64,000 nt of DNA from Adiantum capillus-veneris (Eukaryota; Streptophyta; Polypodiopsida; Polypodiales; Pteridaceae). The position numbers and the translations under genes are program-made. The DNA lies in assembly GCA_014529385.2 (NCBI GenBank), contig CM043942.1, forward strand, positions 31,607,469-31,671,468, read 5' to 3'. A model generated the notes under the pieces. It was not told the DNA's origin. It saw nothing but the letters and a program-made list of their open reading frames with translations, and searched no databases. Of the stretch, positions 47,101-59,715 are shown piece by piece (positions within the stretch are counted from its first letter, which is position 1; each line of letters opens with the position of its first letter).

Positions 47101-47249
47101 TGTCCAAAATTGAAGGCAAGAGAGGCTAAGAAGAAAGAGCCTGGATCCACTACAGGGTCCAATACAAGTGCAATGATTGTAGAGTCTTCTGTCAAAGGAG
47201 ATTGTGATGCTGATGTTGATGCAGAATGGGCATTTAGTGCAGAGTCCAC

Positions 47250-48123
47250 TTGTGATCCTATTGTCCATGATGCATGTATGTCAGTTGCTGCAGATTCACA
47301 TGTGTGCTATTTTGATAGTGGTGCTACAAAGCACATTACCTCACATCATGTGATTTGTTTACCTCTATTGAGTCTGTTCCTCGAGGGAATATGGTGACTT
47401 GTGCCAACAATGCCATTTATCCTGTTCAAGGAGTTGGAAAGATTGTGCTTACTGCTGCAAATGGTAGTTCTTTCACACTTGTTGATGCATTGTATGTACC
47501 TGGGATAAAAAAGAACCTTTTGTCTATATCTACACTTGCTAGACTTGGTCTCGTAGTCAAATTTGTGGATGACAGATGCACAATTCATGATCTCAATTTT
47601 GGTGATGAAATTGTTGCATCTAGCCTTTTGTGTTGTGGGTTGTATAAGGTCACTTTGTATGACAAGTGTGGACAAAATTTTGCAAATGCAGTTGTGGATT
47701 CAACGGCTATTTCAGATGCAAAACTGTGGCATGCACGTTTTGGGCATTTGAATTTTGCTAGTTTGCTACATTTGCAGTAATCTGATATAGTTGCTTCTTT
47801 GCCGCCGCTTGAAGCACCTGTCAAACATGTTTGTGAAGGCTGTATTTTGGGTAAAATGCAGCATGCTAAGTTTCCAAAGGATGGGTCAGTTTGTGCTACA
47901 TGCAGATTGCAACTTGTGCATAGAGATGTTTGTGGGCCTATGCAAACTCCGTCCTTGGGAAATTACTTGTACTTCGTGACTTTCATTAATGAATACTCCA
48001 TGCATGCATGGATACTAATCCATTGAAATCTAAGTCCGAAGTGTTTATGTTCTTCAAGAAATTTCTTGCTATGTGGCTGAAAATGTCTCGAAATGTACTA
48101 TGGGCACCCTCCGTTCCGATCGA
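47250..48123 (+). pseudogene. Copia protease and integrase of element 1
   Basis: Protease keeps its catalytic DSG (YFDSGATKHITSH). Pre-integrase: KLWHARFGHLNFASLLHLQ; then VCEGCILGK and LVHRDVCGPMQTPSLGNYLY with FINEYSMHAW, which is the integrase core start. A second catalytic region is missing because the homology stops at 48123. Several frameshifts, including near 47360 and 47780. Confidence 0.8.
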
Positions 48124-49645
48124 GGGAACTCTTGGAAATTGGTTTTCAATCTTCAAGACTCCAAAAAATACTTCTCCATCAACACAAACACCTTTGAGAC
48201 TATCACTTGTGGAATACTCCTCATCAAGATACATCAAAAATCGATTCATCACATCATCCTCATTGTCAGCACATATTATGTCTTTATCTATCTTCATCTC
48301 TTCTACTTCATTACATTGAAATCTAATGTCTTCCTAAATTTCAACCTCTTAAAGATTGATGTCCAATGTTGGTATATGGGTTTGTATGGGATATGGGTGG
48401 CTTGTCTGGCTCACCTCCACTTGTATTCCCTTGTTCTCAATCACCAATTCTTCTTTTGGGTAACTCGCCTTCTATTTCGGCAAAGAGGCGTGTCTCTTCA
48501 ATGTGAGTTTTGGGAATAGCTAACAGTTCTTTTGGCTCCTTTGGCTCATGAGCTACTCTTGGCTTCCTCCTTCTTCCTTCATCATCTTTTGGACTTCATC
48601 TCCCTTGCATTGAACAACATCTCCTACTTGAATTGCCTTCTTCTCTTCAGTAATGTGAGTATCTACAACTTTGATCCCATATTCAAGAACATCAAAATCA
48701 GGTTGAAAAACTTCAACTGTTGAAAAACAGATTCAAGATTTGAAAATTTAGGTGTTTGAAAAGCTATCGGTAACTAAAAACTAAAAACTAACAACTAACA
48801 ACTAACAACTTGAGGATGTTTTATGTTGGAAACACTAACAGGTTGTTGAAAACACCATTGAGAATCATCATCATTGAGATAATCATCAAACTCATCGTCA
48901 TATTTCTCTGAAATACATTCACACGCTTCTTGCAACCTTGATATTCATGGAGCCGTAGAGCATCACTTCCTCTTCTTACCGCTATGCCACTTGTGTGAAT
49001 CATCAAGAAAATTAGAAAACCAATCTAGATCCTCTTGAGCATCACACATTTCCTGATGACATGATGCATCCTGAAAACTCTACATAATTTGATATAACTC
49101 CCTGCACAACTTTGGCATGCAATGCTTGACACAAACATCATCTTTCTAACAAGGCTTACACATGTAAGGACATCGCTTTGCACGATGCCCATCTTTTTGA
49201 CAAATAGCACACTTTTTTTTTCCGCCATAAAGCAAAGATCAAAGCAATAGAGAACAATAATAATTGCATATTGGAATAACCTTCAAAAGGCTGCATAAAG
49301 TTGTTTACTGCATAAAATGCACTACAAAACGATAAAATAGAGAACAATAATAATTGCACATTGAAATAACCTTCAAAAGGCTGCATAAAGTTGTGTACTG
49401 CATAAAATGTGTACTTTCAGAACTGAAAACTACCTGCAATAACAAACTATAATTGCTTGAATTGAACTGCAATTGATTTTGCAACAAACTACATAGAATT
49501 TTCACATAATCTGCACAAAAGCTGTGAGGAACTGCACAGAGACTGCACATGAAATATATGTGAATTGAAAGATAAGTCAAGTGTCCCTAATGTTACAAAC
49601 AACAAATGTCTTCTTGCCCCTAAGAGTGTCTGGGTTAGAAATACA
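48124..49645. other. Unassigned sequence between copia 1 and the TIR element
   Basis: Minus-strand frames such as 48297-47986 (acidic, MKIDKDIICADNEDD) are short and not recognised. There is an AACTA repeat near 48770-48810 and an inexact repeat of about 130 bp (49215-49300 and 49320-49400, with AATAATAATTGCA and CCTTCAAAAGGCTGCATAAA). No supported gene. Confidence 0.5.
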
Positions 49646-50961
49646 TTAACACTAGAATGGTAACCTAACAGGACATAAAAGTGTCCTTTCAGGGTTTTGG
49701 GAAAAAAATCCAAAACCATAGTAGATCCACTCATTTTGAAAAATCCTTTCATAAGCTTATAGTTCAATAACTACTACATATGGAAAAAATGAAAAAATAG
49801 CCTCCAAAGTTGATGGACCTGTGCATTTTGCCCAAAACAGCAATTTCTTACGGTTGATTACATATAAATAAGAGTGGGTATTTTTGTAGGACATGAGATA
49901 AAATGCCCCGTTAACTTCAGTGGGTTGGTGACCAAAACATATGGTTACTTTTACCTCACCAATTTTTTTTTGGGCAAAAAAAATAGGTACAAAAAAGTTG
50001 CATTTTTGCCATTTTGCGGACCTATCATCAAAGTTTCTATAGTTACACTCAATACAGATACTATATACATGTTTTATTAGTTCCCTTTGGGCCTTTGGAT
50101 TCCAAAGGAGCCATGGATCATGTCAAAAGGATAATGGATCTCTTCCAATTGGAACTTTGGGGGCAATGATAAAGTGCTAAATACAGCAAACATGAAAAAA
50201 GTGGGTTTAGCATTATGACCTCTAGAAACCCATAGAAACTACTCAATATCTAGACAAGTTTGTAGTCTATGATTAGATATGGTTACTACCTACAAAATAC
50301 ACACAATTGGCCTAAGAAACTAGTAATATTGAGAAAGTTATACTTGCTACTCTAAAATGTATCGTATTCTTCAACAATCAAAAAACTCAACCATCATCAT
50401 ATAATATGCTATATAGCATATTAGGTCCCCCAAAACTCAAGGAAGATTAGCTTTATGTTATACATTACACTTACACAGTCAAAATTGAATTTGGATATCA
50501 AGAAAGCCACCAAAAAAATCATAAAAGTGCTAATTTTGGCCAAAAAACAGGATTATGCAATTCTTGTAAATTGGTCATAACTTTCAATTTTAACACTTAG
50601 TTCTCCCTACAAGCATCAAAACATGTTGAGAACTATGAAGGCCTAACCTCTAGCCATCTAAACCTCACAAACATGAAGTTTAGAGTGGTATAGTTGCCAA
50701 AAATTGAAAAAAAGCCAAAAACAGGACCCGTTTTTTCACACAGTTTAGGTTCAAAAATGTTGTGCAAGAGTAAGGTTAATCGTGAGATTGATACTCCGAA
50801 AAAAATGCTAAGTTTTTTTCAGCTCATAAGGAAACTTTGTGGATATATAGCACCTAGAAATTCATTTTCATACTCTCAAATAATTCAAGCAAAATGGTCA
50901 CTTAACAGGACACAAAAGTGTCCAAGGACATAAAAGTGTCCTGTTACCATTCTAGTGTTAA
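49646..50961. mobile_element. 1.3-kb non-coding element with terminal inverted repeats
   Basis: The left end TTAACACTAGAATGGTAAC (49646-49664) is the exact complement of the right end (50943-50961 region). Inside both ends lie copies of a motif around ACAGGACACTTTTGTGTCC, in direct and inverted order, at 49668-49690 and 50894-50942. No long frame is found. If TTAA is the target duplication, the TIR starts CACTAGAATGG. CACTA-type ends and subterminal repeats fit, but a TTAA target duplication fits piggyBac better. Superfamily unassigned. Confidence 0.72.
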
Positions 50962-51066
50962 CCAATAGACCCAAGAGTGGTTATGCTATGGGAGGAGTTG
51001 TTTGTTGGCCTTTTTGGTTTGCAGGTGGGGTATCTTGTATCCTTTTTTCAGGTCCTTGCAATTCAA

Positions 51067-51289
51067 TGTTACCATATACATGTGGTAGTGATGTGTGAAC
51101 ACACTTACCGTCGGGGTATTTTTTCCCTCACTAGGAGATTTTCCCCCTCGTGAATTGTATATACACCCATCATTCTAGGGCAATCTATCTTTCCATTGCA
51201 CACTAAGCAATACACTCTCTGTTGTCTGCCTTGAGCTTCCTTCATCTTCTCCAAGCTATGTGTGTTTTTCTGCAACCCTAATTCCAACA
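51067..51289 (+). mobile_element. 5' LTR of copia element 2, 223 bp
   Basis: Starts TGTTACCATATACATGTGG and ends AATTCCAACA, with the tRNA-Met primer site following directly. Confidence 0.92.
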
Positions 51290-51629
51290 ATTGGTATCAG
51301 AGCAGGTTGCATCCTCCCGGCCTCATTCCCAAGCAGCTCCAGCACATGCCTGTTCACTTTCTTCGATTCTTGTGCAATTTGGCGAGCGTTCGCAAGTTGA
51401 TTTTTTTTTTGGGGTGTTATCAAAGAGCTCTGTCTGCTTGGATTTTTGATTCGGGCTCATTTCGACCTCCGTTTCCACCACAGACAGTACTACGCAAACT
51501 ATTTTGTCATTTTATCCAAAAAATTTGTCAGTGTTTTTTTTGCATAATAGGTCCCTTACGGTTTTCTACGATTTGTGCTATCGTGTTGTTCCCGCTATAT
51601 ACCATGGCTGTCCACACATATGTGTTCAA

Positions 51630-52470
51630 AATGTTTGCTATTAAGGGCATATTGGATGGGGACAATTACCCTATGTGGGCTTATATGATGCAACATGTTC
51701 TTGTGTCAAAGGGTGTTTGGAACATTGTGTAGGGCAATCATGTATGTCTTGGTTCTGAGGATACAGACAATGTTGAGGATGTTGCAAGTCTTGCTGCTGT
51801 TAGAGTTGTGTAAAAGATGCACAAGCTCATGCATTGGTTGTGTTGTCTATGTAGCACACTATTACTCCTCACATTTGTTCAACAAAATCTACAAAACAGG
51901 CTTGGGATATTCTGGCTGGTCTTTATGCAAGTCGCAATGAGGCAAAAATTGCATTGCTGCGTAAAGAGCTGGATTCGAAGATTATGCATGAGGAAGATGA
52001 CATGGACACTTTCCTTGATGGTGTCAAGGATATCAATGAGTAACTTATTTCTGCAGGTGAAGCCATTTCAGACAGTTACCTTATGTAGACGATTCCTGAT
52101 GCCTTGTCAGATTCTTACCAGACTTTTGCTAGTACTTGGAGACTTATGAGCCAAGTAAATCTTGAAGTTGTCGAGTTTGATGCATTATGCACATTGCTAT
52201 TGCAAGAGTCACTTTCCATAAAAAAATAGGACTAGGTAGCGTGAAGTTGAACAGACTTTTATTGTAGCTCAAAGAAAAGGTGGTAACCACAATGCAACCA
52301 CTTCTTATGGTTCTTCTGCGAGTGAAAAATCACATGCTCCTAATGCTTCTGCTGGCAGCAATTCGTCTGGAAATTCTGGTGATAAGGGAAAAAAGAAAAT
52401 GTGCTGCCATTATTGTAAAGCTAATGATAACTTGATCAAGGAATGTCCTAAGTTGAAGGCCAAAGACGCT
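51630..52470 (+). pseudogene. Copia Gag of element 2
   Basis: Gag trace: MFAIKGILDGDNYPMWAYMM, then stop near 51730, RNEAKIALLRKELDSKIMHE (about 51930-51990) and the knuckle-like CCHYCKANDNLIKECPKLK near 52399-52460. As in element 1 the knuckle has Asn-Asp where the canonical CCHC has Gly-His, so the loss is shared by the family here. Multiple stops. Confidence 0.78.
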
Positions 52471-52639
52471 AAGAAGAAAGATGTTGACCTCACTACTAAT
52501 GCTGGTTCCACTACAAATACAGCTATTGTTGAGTCTTTTATGAAAGGAGACTATGATGCTGATGTTGATGCAGAATGGGCTTTTAGTTCAGAGTGCACTT
52601 ATAACCCTGCTATCCATGATGCATGCATGTCAGTTGCTG

Positions 52640-53446
52640 CAGATTCACATGTGTGGTATTTTGGCAGTGGTGCTACAAAGCACATTACCTCACATTGTAA
52701 TTTGTTCACCTCTCTTGAGTCTATCCCTCATGGGAATTCAGTTACTTGTGTGAACAATGCCTCTTACTCGGTTCAGAGAGTTGGAAAGATTGTGCTTAGC
52801 TACTGAAAATGGAAGTACTTTCACACTTGTTGATGCACTTTATGTACCTGGGACCAAGAAGAATCTTTTGTTTGTATCTGCACTTGCTAGACTTGGTGTT
52901 CTAGTCAAATTTGTGGAGACAGATATGCTGTACACGATCTCAGTTTTGGTGATGAAATTATTACATTTGGCATTTTATGTGTGGGCAGTATAAGGTCAAT
53001 TTGTATAAAAAGTGTGGGAAAATTTTTGCAAATGCAATTGTGGATTCTAAGGCTATTTCAGATGCAAAACTTTGGCATGCACGATTTGGACATCTGAATT
53101 TTGCCAATTTACTACGTTTGCAGAAATCTGACATGGTTGCTTCTTTGCCGCCTCTTCAAGCACCTGTCAAATATGTTTGTGAAGGCTGTATTTTGGGTAA
53201 GATGCAACGTTTAAAGTTTCCAAAGGGTGGTTCAGTTAGGGCCACATATAGGTTGCAGCTTGTGCATAGTGATATTTGTGTGCCCATGCAAACTCCATCA
53301 TTGGGAAATTTCCTTTACTTTGTGACTTTCATTGATGATTACTCTAGGCATGCATGGGTATTTCTGCTTAAAGCAAAGTGCAAAATATTTATATGCTTCA
53401 AACATTTTTTGGCTATGGCTGAAAATGTCTTGAAATGTACTATGGG
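52640..53446 (+). pseudogene. Copia protease and integrase of element 2
   Basis: The protease motif reads WYFGSGATKHITSH, so the catalytic Asp of DSG is replaced by Gly, unlike element 1. Pre-integrase (LWHARFGHLNFANLLRLQ) and integrase (VCEGCILGKMQRLKF, LVHSDICVPMQTPSLG, FIDDYSRHAWVFLLKAK) follow in the open frame 52977-53627. At about 53446 (KCTMG followed by YAQQRGIDYEETFAP) the rest of integrase and the start of RT are deleted in frame. Confidence 0.82.
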
Positions 53447-54780
53447 TTATGCACAACAAAGAGGAATAGATTATGAAGAGACTTTTGCTCCCACTTGTTG
53501 TATGACTAGTGTGCATTTTCAATGTGCATTGGTAGCTCATTTTGGTTGGGATGTACATCAATCCAAAATTATTACTGCTTTCTTGAATGGTGACATTTTT
53601 GAGGAAGTTTATGTGAGGTTTATGTAACACAGCCTCACGGTTTTGTCAAGAAAGGGCAAGAGAATAAAGTGTGCAGATGTAAGAAAGCTTTGTATGGTTT
53701 GAAGCAATATCCTCGTGCTTGGTATGAAAAGGCTGACACTCATTTGGTCAAATGATGCTTTCGTAACAGTCCAACAGAAAGCACATTGTATGTAAAGCGT
53801 GAGGATGATGTACTTCTCATTGTGTTTCTTTATGTGGATGATTTGTTGATCATTGGACCAAATGAGAGACATATTGCTGAATTTAAGGCTAATTTGATTG
53901 GTACTTTTAAGATGAAAGATTTATGGTTGTTGCATCATTACTTGGGTATACAGTTTAAGCAGTGTGATGGTGGTATTGTCTTGTGTTAGTTACATAGAGA
54001 CATTGTTATGTAAGTTTGGACTTGAGGATTGCAAACCTATTTCCACTCCCATGGAAACAGGTTTGAAATTGAATCTTTATGATGCTGATGATCCTGCAGA
54101 TGTCACTCTTTACCAAACTGCTGGATGCCTCATTTATGTATGCAACACGAGGCCGGATATTCAGTTTGTAGCCTCACATATCAGCAGACTTATGTATAGC
54201 CCATTGTCTAAGCATTGGCAGGATGTTAAGAGGATTTTTCGCTACTTGAGTGATGCTTTATATCTTGGCTTGTTTTATCCCAAGGGGGGATCATTGCCGC
54301 TAGACTTACATGCTTTTTCGGACTCAGGTGGGGCTGGTTGTTTTGACACACGAGTGTCCACAAGTGGTTTTTGTTTCATGCTTGGCAATTCATGTATATC
54401 ATGGTTGAGCAAGAAGCAACTTCTTGTGGCCAGTTCTAGTTGTGAGGCTGAGTATAGGACAGTCTTCAAAAACTACGGTTGAGTGTGTATGGCTCATATA
54501 CCTTATGGCTGATTTGGGTGTTGGACGGGACATGCCAACACGATCTGACCTTTATAGTCAGTGCGCATTGGCAGTTGCGAGGAACCCAATTTTTCATGCT
54601 CGCGCAAAGCACATTGAGGTGCATTACCACTATGTCAGGGAGAGGCTCTCAACATGAGAGATTAGCTTTGGCTTATGTGCCAACACAAGACAACCTTGTA
54701 GATCTTTTCACAAAGGCATTGTTTCGTGAGAAGTTTGAAGCTTTTAAAAAAAGCTTTGGGCTTACTCCCCTTTGTGGATT
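53447..54780 (+). pseudogene. Copia RT and RNase H of element 2
   Basis: RT: IDYEETFAPTC, then FGWDVHQSKIITAFLNGDIF, a shift near 53627, ALYGLKQYPRAWYEKAD-like trace near 53690, and LFLYVDDLLIIGPN (53822-53863) with the paired Asp. RNase H: ISTPMETGLKLN, YQTAGCLIYVCNTRPDIQF, and CEAEY, then HARAKHIEVHYHYVRER near 54597-54645 and DLFTKALFREKFEAF near 54700. Frameshifts near 53990, 54480 and 54655. Confidence 0.85.
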
Positions 54781-54853
54781 GGTCATGTCCTCAGGGCATG
54801 TCACTTCCCTTTACTTCATGTGCCAGCTCTTGTTTGCCGCATCAGTCCAGGGG

Positions 54854-55081
54854 TGTTACCATATACATGTAGTAGTGATGTCTGTGAACACACTTAGGAC
54901 CGCCAATGCATTTTTTCCCTCACTAGGAGGTTTTTTCCTCTATGCATTGTATATATGCCCATCATTCTAGGGCTATCTATCTTTCCATTGCACACTAAGT
55001 AATACACTCTCTGTTGTGTGCCTTTGGCTTCCTTTGTCTTCTCCAAGCTGTGTGTGATTTCCTGCAACCCTAATTCCAACA
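54854..55081 (+). mobile_element. 3' LTR of copia element 2, 228 bp
   Basis: Starts TGTTACCATATACATGTAG and ends AATTCCAACA, followed by TTCAG (right target copy). Confidence 0.92.
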
Positions 55082-55086
55082 TTCAG

Positions 55087-56432
<1,346 letters not shown>

Positions 56433-56489
56433 GTGGACAAGATTAAAAGCTCGAATTCTTGAGATTTGCATCGACATCACCGTTCTTTT

Positions 56490-56815
56490 TGACACCTCTC
56501 ATTACCCGGCGGCTTCTTGATGTCTGACTTGATCCCAATTTTTCTCGTGAATGACCACTTTCTCACAGATGCCATCGCTCATGACCTGCATGGGTGCGGT
56601 GCCTCTACTTTAGAGGAGTGATACCTGGCATCGGATTTGAGCGTTTTGGTAACTATTTGAATAGTGTACTTGCATCCCGTGGCAAAAGACAACATAGACC
56701 TTTTATCTTTTGATTGCGGCATAGAGAGAGCACTCACAGCCTCTTTTTTTGTGGTCTTTGGAGAGACGCTTTTCTGGAGAGCATTGCTCGGAGGCGGAGT
56801 TGTCAACATTGACAT
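56490..56815 (-). other. Unrecognised minus-strand frame beside the CA repeat
   Basis: Minus frame 56815-56579 reads MSMLTTPPPSNALQKSVSPK then TTKKEAVSALSMPQ and CKYTIQIVTKTLKSDARYHS, ending in a stop. In a neighbouring frame APMQVMSDGICEKVVIHEKN continues after the stop, so a frameshifted older coding segment is plausible. No family recognised. Confidence 0.3.
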
Positions 56816-56869
56816 TACAGGTGGTGTAAGCTCTTTACAGCACTTGAATCTTTCATTGAAAAATATTTA

Positions 56870-57200
56870 AAAAGATCATGTTTTAGGTCTTTAATATCCT
56901 GCATGTTAGCACTTGCAATCAACATGTCATCAGCATACAACATTAGGATGATGAACTTTCCATCTCCCAAATTCTTTGTGTAGATGCAATGATCTAAGTT
57001 GCATCTCTTGACTCAGTGATCCAGCTTCAAGTACCATTGTCTTGATGCTTGCTTTAGACCATACAAGCTCTTCTTTAATCTACAAACCATTTTCTCCTTA
57101 CCCTTTACTTCATATCCCTTTGGTTGAAGCATGTAAATTTCCTCCTCTAAGTGACCATGAGGGAATGTCATATTTACATCCATTTTCTCAAGATTTAGGT
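56870..57200 (-). pseudogene. Ty1/copia RT fragment, minus strand
   Basis: The minus strand encodes EKMDVNMTFPHGHLEEEIYM, LQPKGYEVKGKEKMVCRLKK, SLYGLKQASRQWYLKLDH, then a stop, CNLDHCIYTKNLGDGKFIIL and MLYADDMLIASANM. These are the classic copia RVT_2 motifs, with the paired Asp in YADDM. One stop. It ends sharply at about 57200-57215 against the gypsy fragment on the other strand. Confidence 0.85.
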
Positions 57201-57214
57201 CATCCTATGAGTGT

Positions 57215-58255
57215 CCGATTGGAACGTAATTTTCCATGTGCATATTGATGCATCAAACTTTTCTATTGGGTGTGTTCTAGCTCAACTGAGAGAACATAAA
57301 TTAGACTTCTATTAGCTTTGCAAGCCACCAATTGAATGATGCTAAGAAGAGCTACACCACTACAGAGCAAGGAGGCTTAGCTATGATTTATGATGTAAAG
57401 AAATTTCTTTATTATCGTCTTGCTAACAAGTTTGTTTTTTATATGGATCATTATGTGTTGTTGTATCCGGTAAACAAACCCTGTTCCAGGGGAAGAATTA
57501 CGCGATGGTTATTAGTTCTTCTTGAGTTTGATTTCACCGTTGTGATGAGACCCGATAAAAGACAAGGCATGGTTGATCATTTGTCTCGCATACCCAGTGG
57601 TGAAGCCCCTACTAGAATTGATGATGAATTGCTCGATGCTTCCCTATTCCTAGTCGAGGCCATGCCCAAGCGGAGTGAGAAGATTGTAAACTTTTTAGTT
57701 AATGGGTTTTCACCCAAGGAGCTTCGTAAGGATATAGCTCGGAAGCTACTCAAGGAATGTAAATCGTATTCTCTAATTGTGGTAACTCTCTACAAGCTAG
57801 AGAAGGACGATATTCGGAACATTGTGCTCGTGAGGATGAGTAGTTGTACATAGTGCAAGAAACACATATGAGCATAGCTGGAAGGAATTTTTCAAGAGAA
57901 CTAACTGCTAGAAAGGTGTTGCAATCAGGCTATTGGTGACCTTATTCAAGGATGCATCGCTTTTTGCAAATGGGTGTGATGAATGCCAATGTTACAAGAC
58001 CACACATTGGAAGGATAAGACGCCCTTACATCCTATAAAAGTGACTCAACCATTTGAAAAATGGGGTTTAGAATTTGTAGGTCTAATTAGTCCGGCAGCG
58101 CGTAACACTCAATTTCGATACATTATAGTTTCCATTGACTATGTGACAAAGTGAGCGGAAGCTAAGGCGACACACAAGACTGATGCAAGGACAACAGCTA
58201 AGTTTCTCTTTGAGAACATTATTACACGATTTGGTTGTCCCTTTGAAGTGTGGTG
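57215..58255 (+). pseudogene. Ty3/gypsy RNase H and integrase fragment (Athila/Tat-like)
   Basis: The frame 57332-57853 encodes RNase H: MNDAKKSYTTTEQGGLAMIY, DVKKFLYYRLANKFVFYMDH, PCSRGRITRWLLVLLEFDFT and GMVDHLSRIPSGEAP. Integrase follows in a second frame (57933-58154): LFANGCDECQCYKTTH, PFEKWGLEFVGLISPAARNT and IIVSIDYVTK, then, after a stop, FENIITRFGCPFEV (58205-58250). The C-E-C-Q zinc half and the DFVG-equivalent (EFVG, first Asp changed to Glu) are visible. It stops after the second half of integrase. Confidence 0.85.
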
Positions 58256-58958
58256 TCAATTAGGAAAGCCATTTTCACCTTGATTGTATCTTAATACACA
58301 CTTCAAAGTTTTCAAGTCTCCTACCAAGTGCTATTCAAATTGGAGCATACCCAAACCTAATACCTATAATCTTTGTCCCTTATTGTCGACTAGCATCATT
58401 TAAGTGAGATTGAAATACGACTTGTGTGTCTCATGCAAAAGATGAAAAAATTTGCAAGTCGCCAAATATTCTGCTCCAATTGAGCCCCAAAACACATGTG
58501 TCCCTTCTCGTGGGCATTGAAGTCCATGAAGGTCATGTTCATCAAGGTAATTATTATCTTTTTAAAATATCGATCCTCTCTCTCTCTCTCTCTCTCTCCC
58601 TCTCTCTTTCTCTCTCAGACACACAAATACATACTTACCTACATACATACATATTCACATACACTCACAATCACATGCTCACATAGAAACACAAAGAATC
58701 TCATCTTCAATCTTGGTAATAAGGAAAGTTTGCTAACTCACTCAAGGATTTCATTGTAGCAACACGACATAGAGTCTCTCTCTCTAAAAATACAAGAAAC
58801 AAGATAGCTCTAGTAAGTAAAATCACTCTCTCATATTTCTCTAGTAATTCTATCTATAGGGGAGAGAGTGAGATCACTCAATCTCTTGAATTTTTGCAAG
58901 AGACACCAAGCTCTTCAATTTGGTCTTGGCTACTTTGGAGCGTTCTTTGCCAAGTCTG
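58256..58958. other. No gene seen; CT microsatellite
   Basis: CT-rich microsatellite at 58575-58617 followed by a CATA-rich patch. No supported frame. Confidence 0.6.
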
Positions 58959-59089
58959 TGTTGGAATTAGGGTTGCAAGGAAACACACACAGCTTCGAGA
59001 AGAAGAAGGAAGTTCAAGGAACACAACGAATAATGTATTACTTACTGTGGAATGGAAAGATAGATAGCCCTAGAGTGATGGGCATATAT
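58959..59089 (-). mobile_element. Part of a copia LTR, minus strand
   Basis: TGTTGGAATTAGGGTTGCA begins the complement of the LTR end seen at 55081 and the match runs to GGGCATATAT at 59089. The rest of the LTR is missing at that point because the gypsy LTR begins at 59090. So the gypsy element inserted into this copia LTR; the other half should lie beyond the window. Confidence 0.82.
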
Positions 59090-59649
59090 TGTAGCGTGGA
59101 TAATGTGTTGTGCTCTCTACAGTGGGTGGTCCTCAGTGCAATGTGTGTGACAATCTCACTCAAATAGACTGAATCTCCCTCACACAGACTTAAGAGAAAG
59201 GAAACAATAGATGCCAATAGAGCTCACAAAGACACAACAGCAGACCAGAACATATGACTCGACTATTCCAAAGACTGATACAGACTCTGGCATGGCAGCA
59301 CACTCATCTCTAGCCCAAGACTCACAGGTACAATGGGGTGTCGAGGCTCAGATGTGCCGGGATGGTGAAGACGTGCTCTGTGTCAAGACCCACTCTAGAC
59401 GACTACGTACAAGATAATTCCACTGGCCCAAAACGACTACTCATATGTACAATCATCAAGAGCCACCAACGGCTCATAAAGAACATCATCTAAGTCTATC
59501 CCCACTGGGTGGTGGTGGTGACCTGGCCACGATGTCCACTAGACCACCCTATCACGTGTCTCTGCCCAAGTGTGAACCGACCAGACCAAAGACCAACTGC
59601 TGTAAACTACTGTCCTGTGAAAGTGAAAGTGACATTGTAGCAGGCTACA
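59090..59649 (-). mobile_element. 3' LTR of the large gypsy element, 560 bp
   Basis: It begins TGTAGCGTGGATAATG and ends AGGCTACA, closely resembling the solo LTR at 5881-6464. It lies after the additional frame on the minus strand, so it is the element's 3' LTR. No clear purine tract lies next to it (GGCGGGCAA is the best candidate). Confidence 0.85.
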
Positions 59650-59715
59650 GGTTGCCCGCCACAAGACCGTTGCCCGTCTCGGAGAGCGGAACTGAAGAAC
59701 TGAAATATCGACGAT

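Larger units (their letters stand above)
45439..48123 (+). mobile_element. Ty1/copia element 1: 5' LTR, gag, protease and part of integrase
   Basis: It has a 5' LTR (45439-45664), primer site (ATTGGTCTCAGAGCAGG at 45665-45681), gag (about 46019-47100, split by a 218-bp insertion), protease (YFDSGATKHITSH near 47310-47350) and integrase (LWHARFGHLNFAS near 47725-47765, VCEGCILGKMQHAKF near 47830-47875). Homology to element 2 ends at about 48123, inside integrase. RT, RNase H and 3' LTR are missing. It is a truncated relative of the element at 51067-55081. Confidence 0.88.
51067..55081 (+). mobile_element. Ty1/copia element 2, with both LTRs
   Basis: 5' LTR 51067-51289, primer site 51290-51306 (ATTGGTATCAGAGCAGG), gag, protease, integrase, RT, RNase H, and 3' LTR 54854-55081. 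TTCAA stands before it and TTCAG after it (51062-51066 and 55082-55086), a 5-bp target duplication with one change. Coding parts have many stops. Integrase core and the start of RT are joined by a deletion near 53446. Confidence 0.92.
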
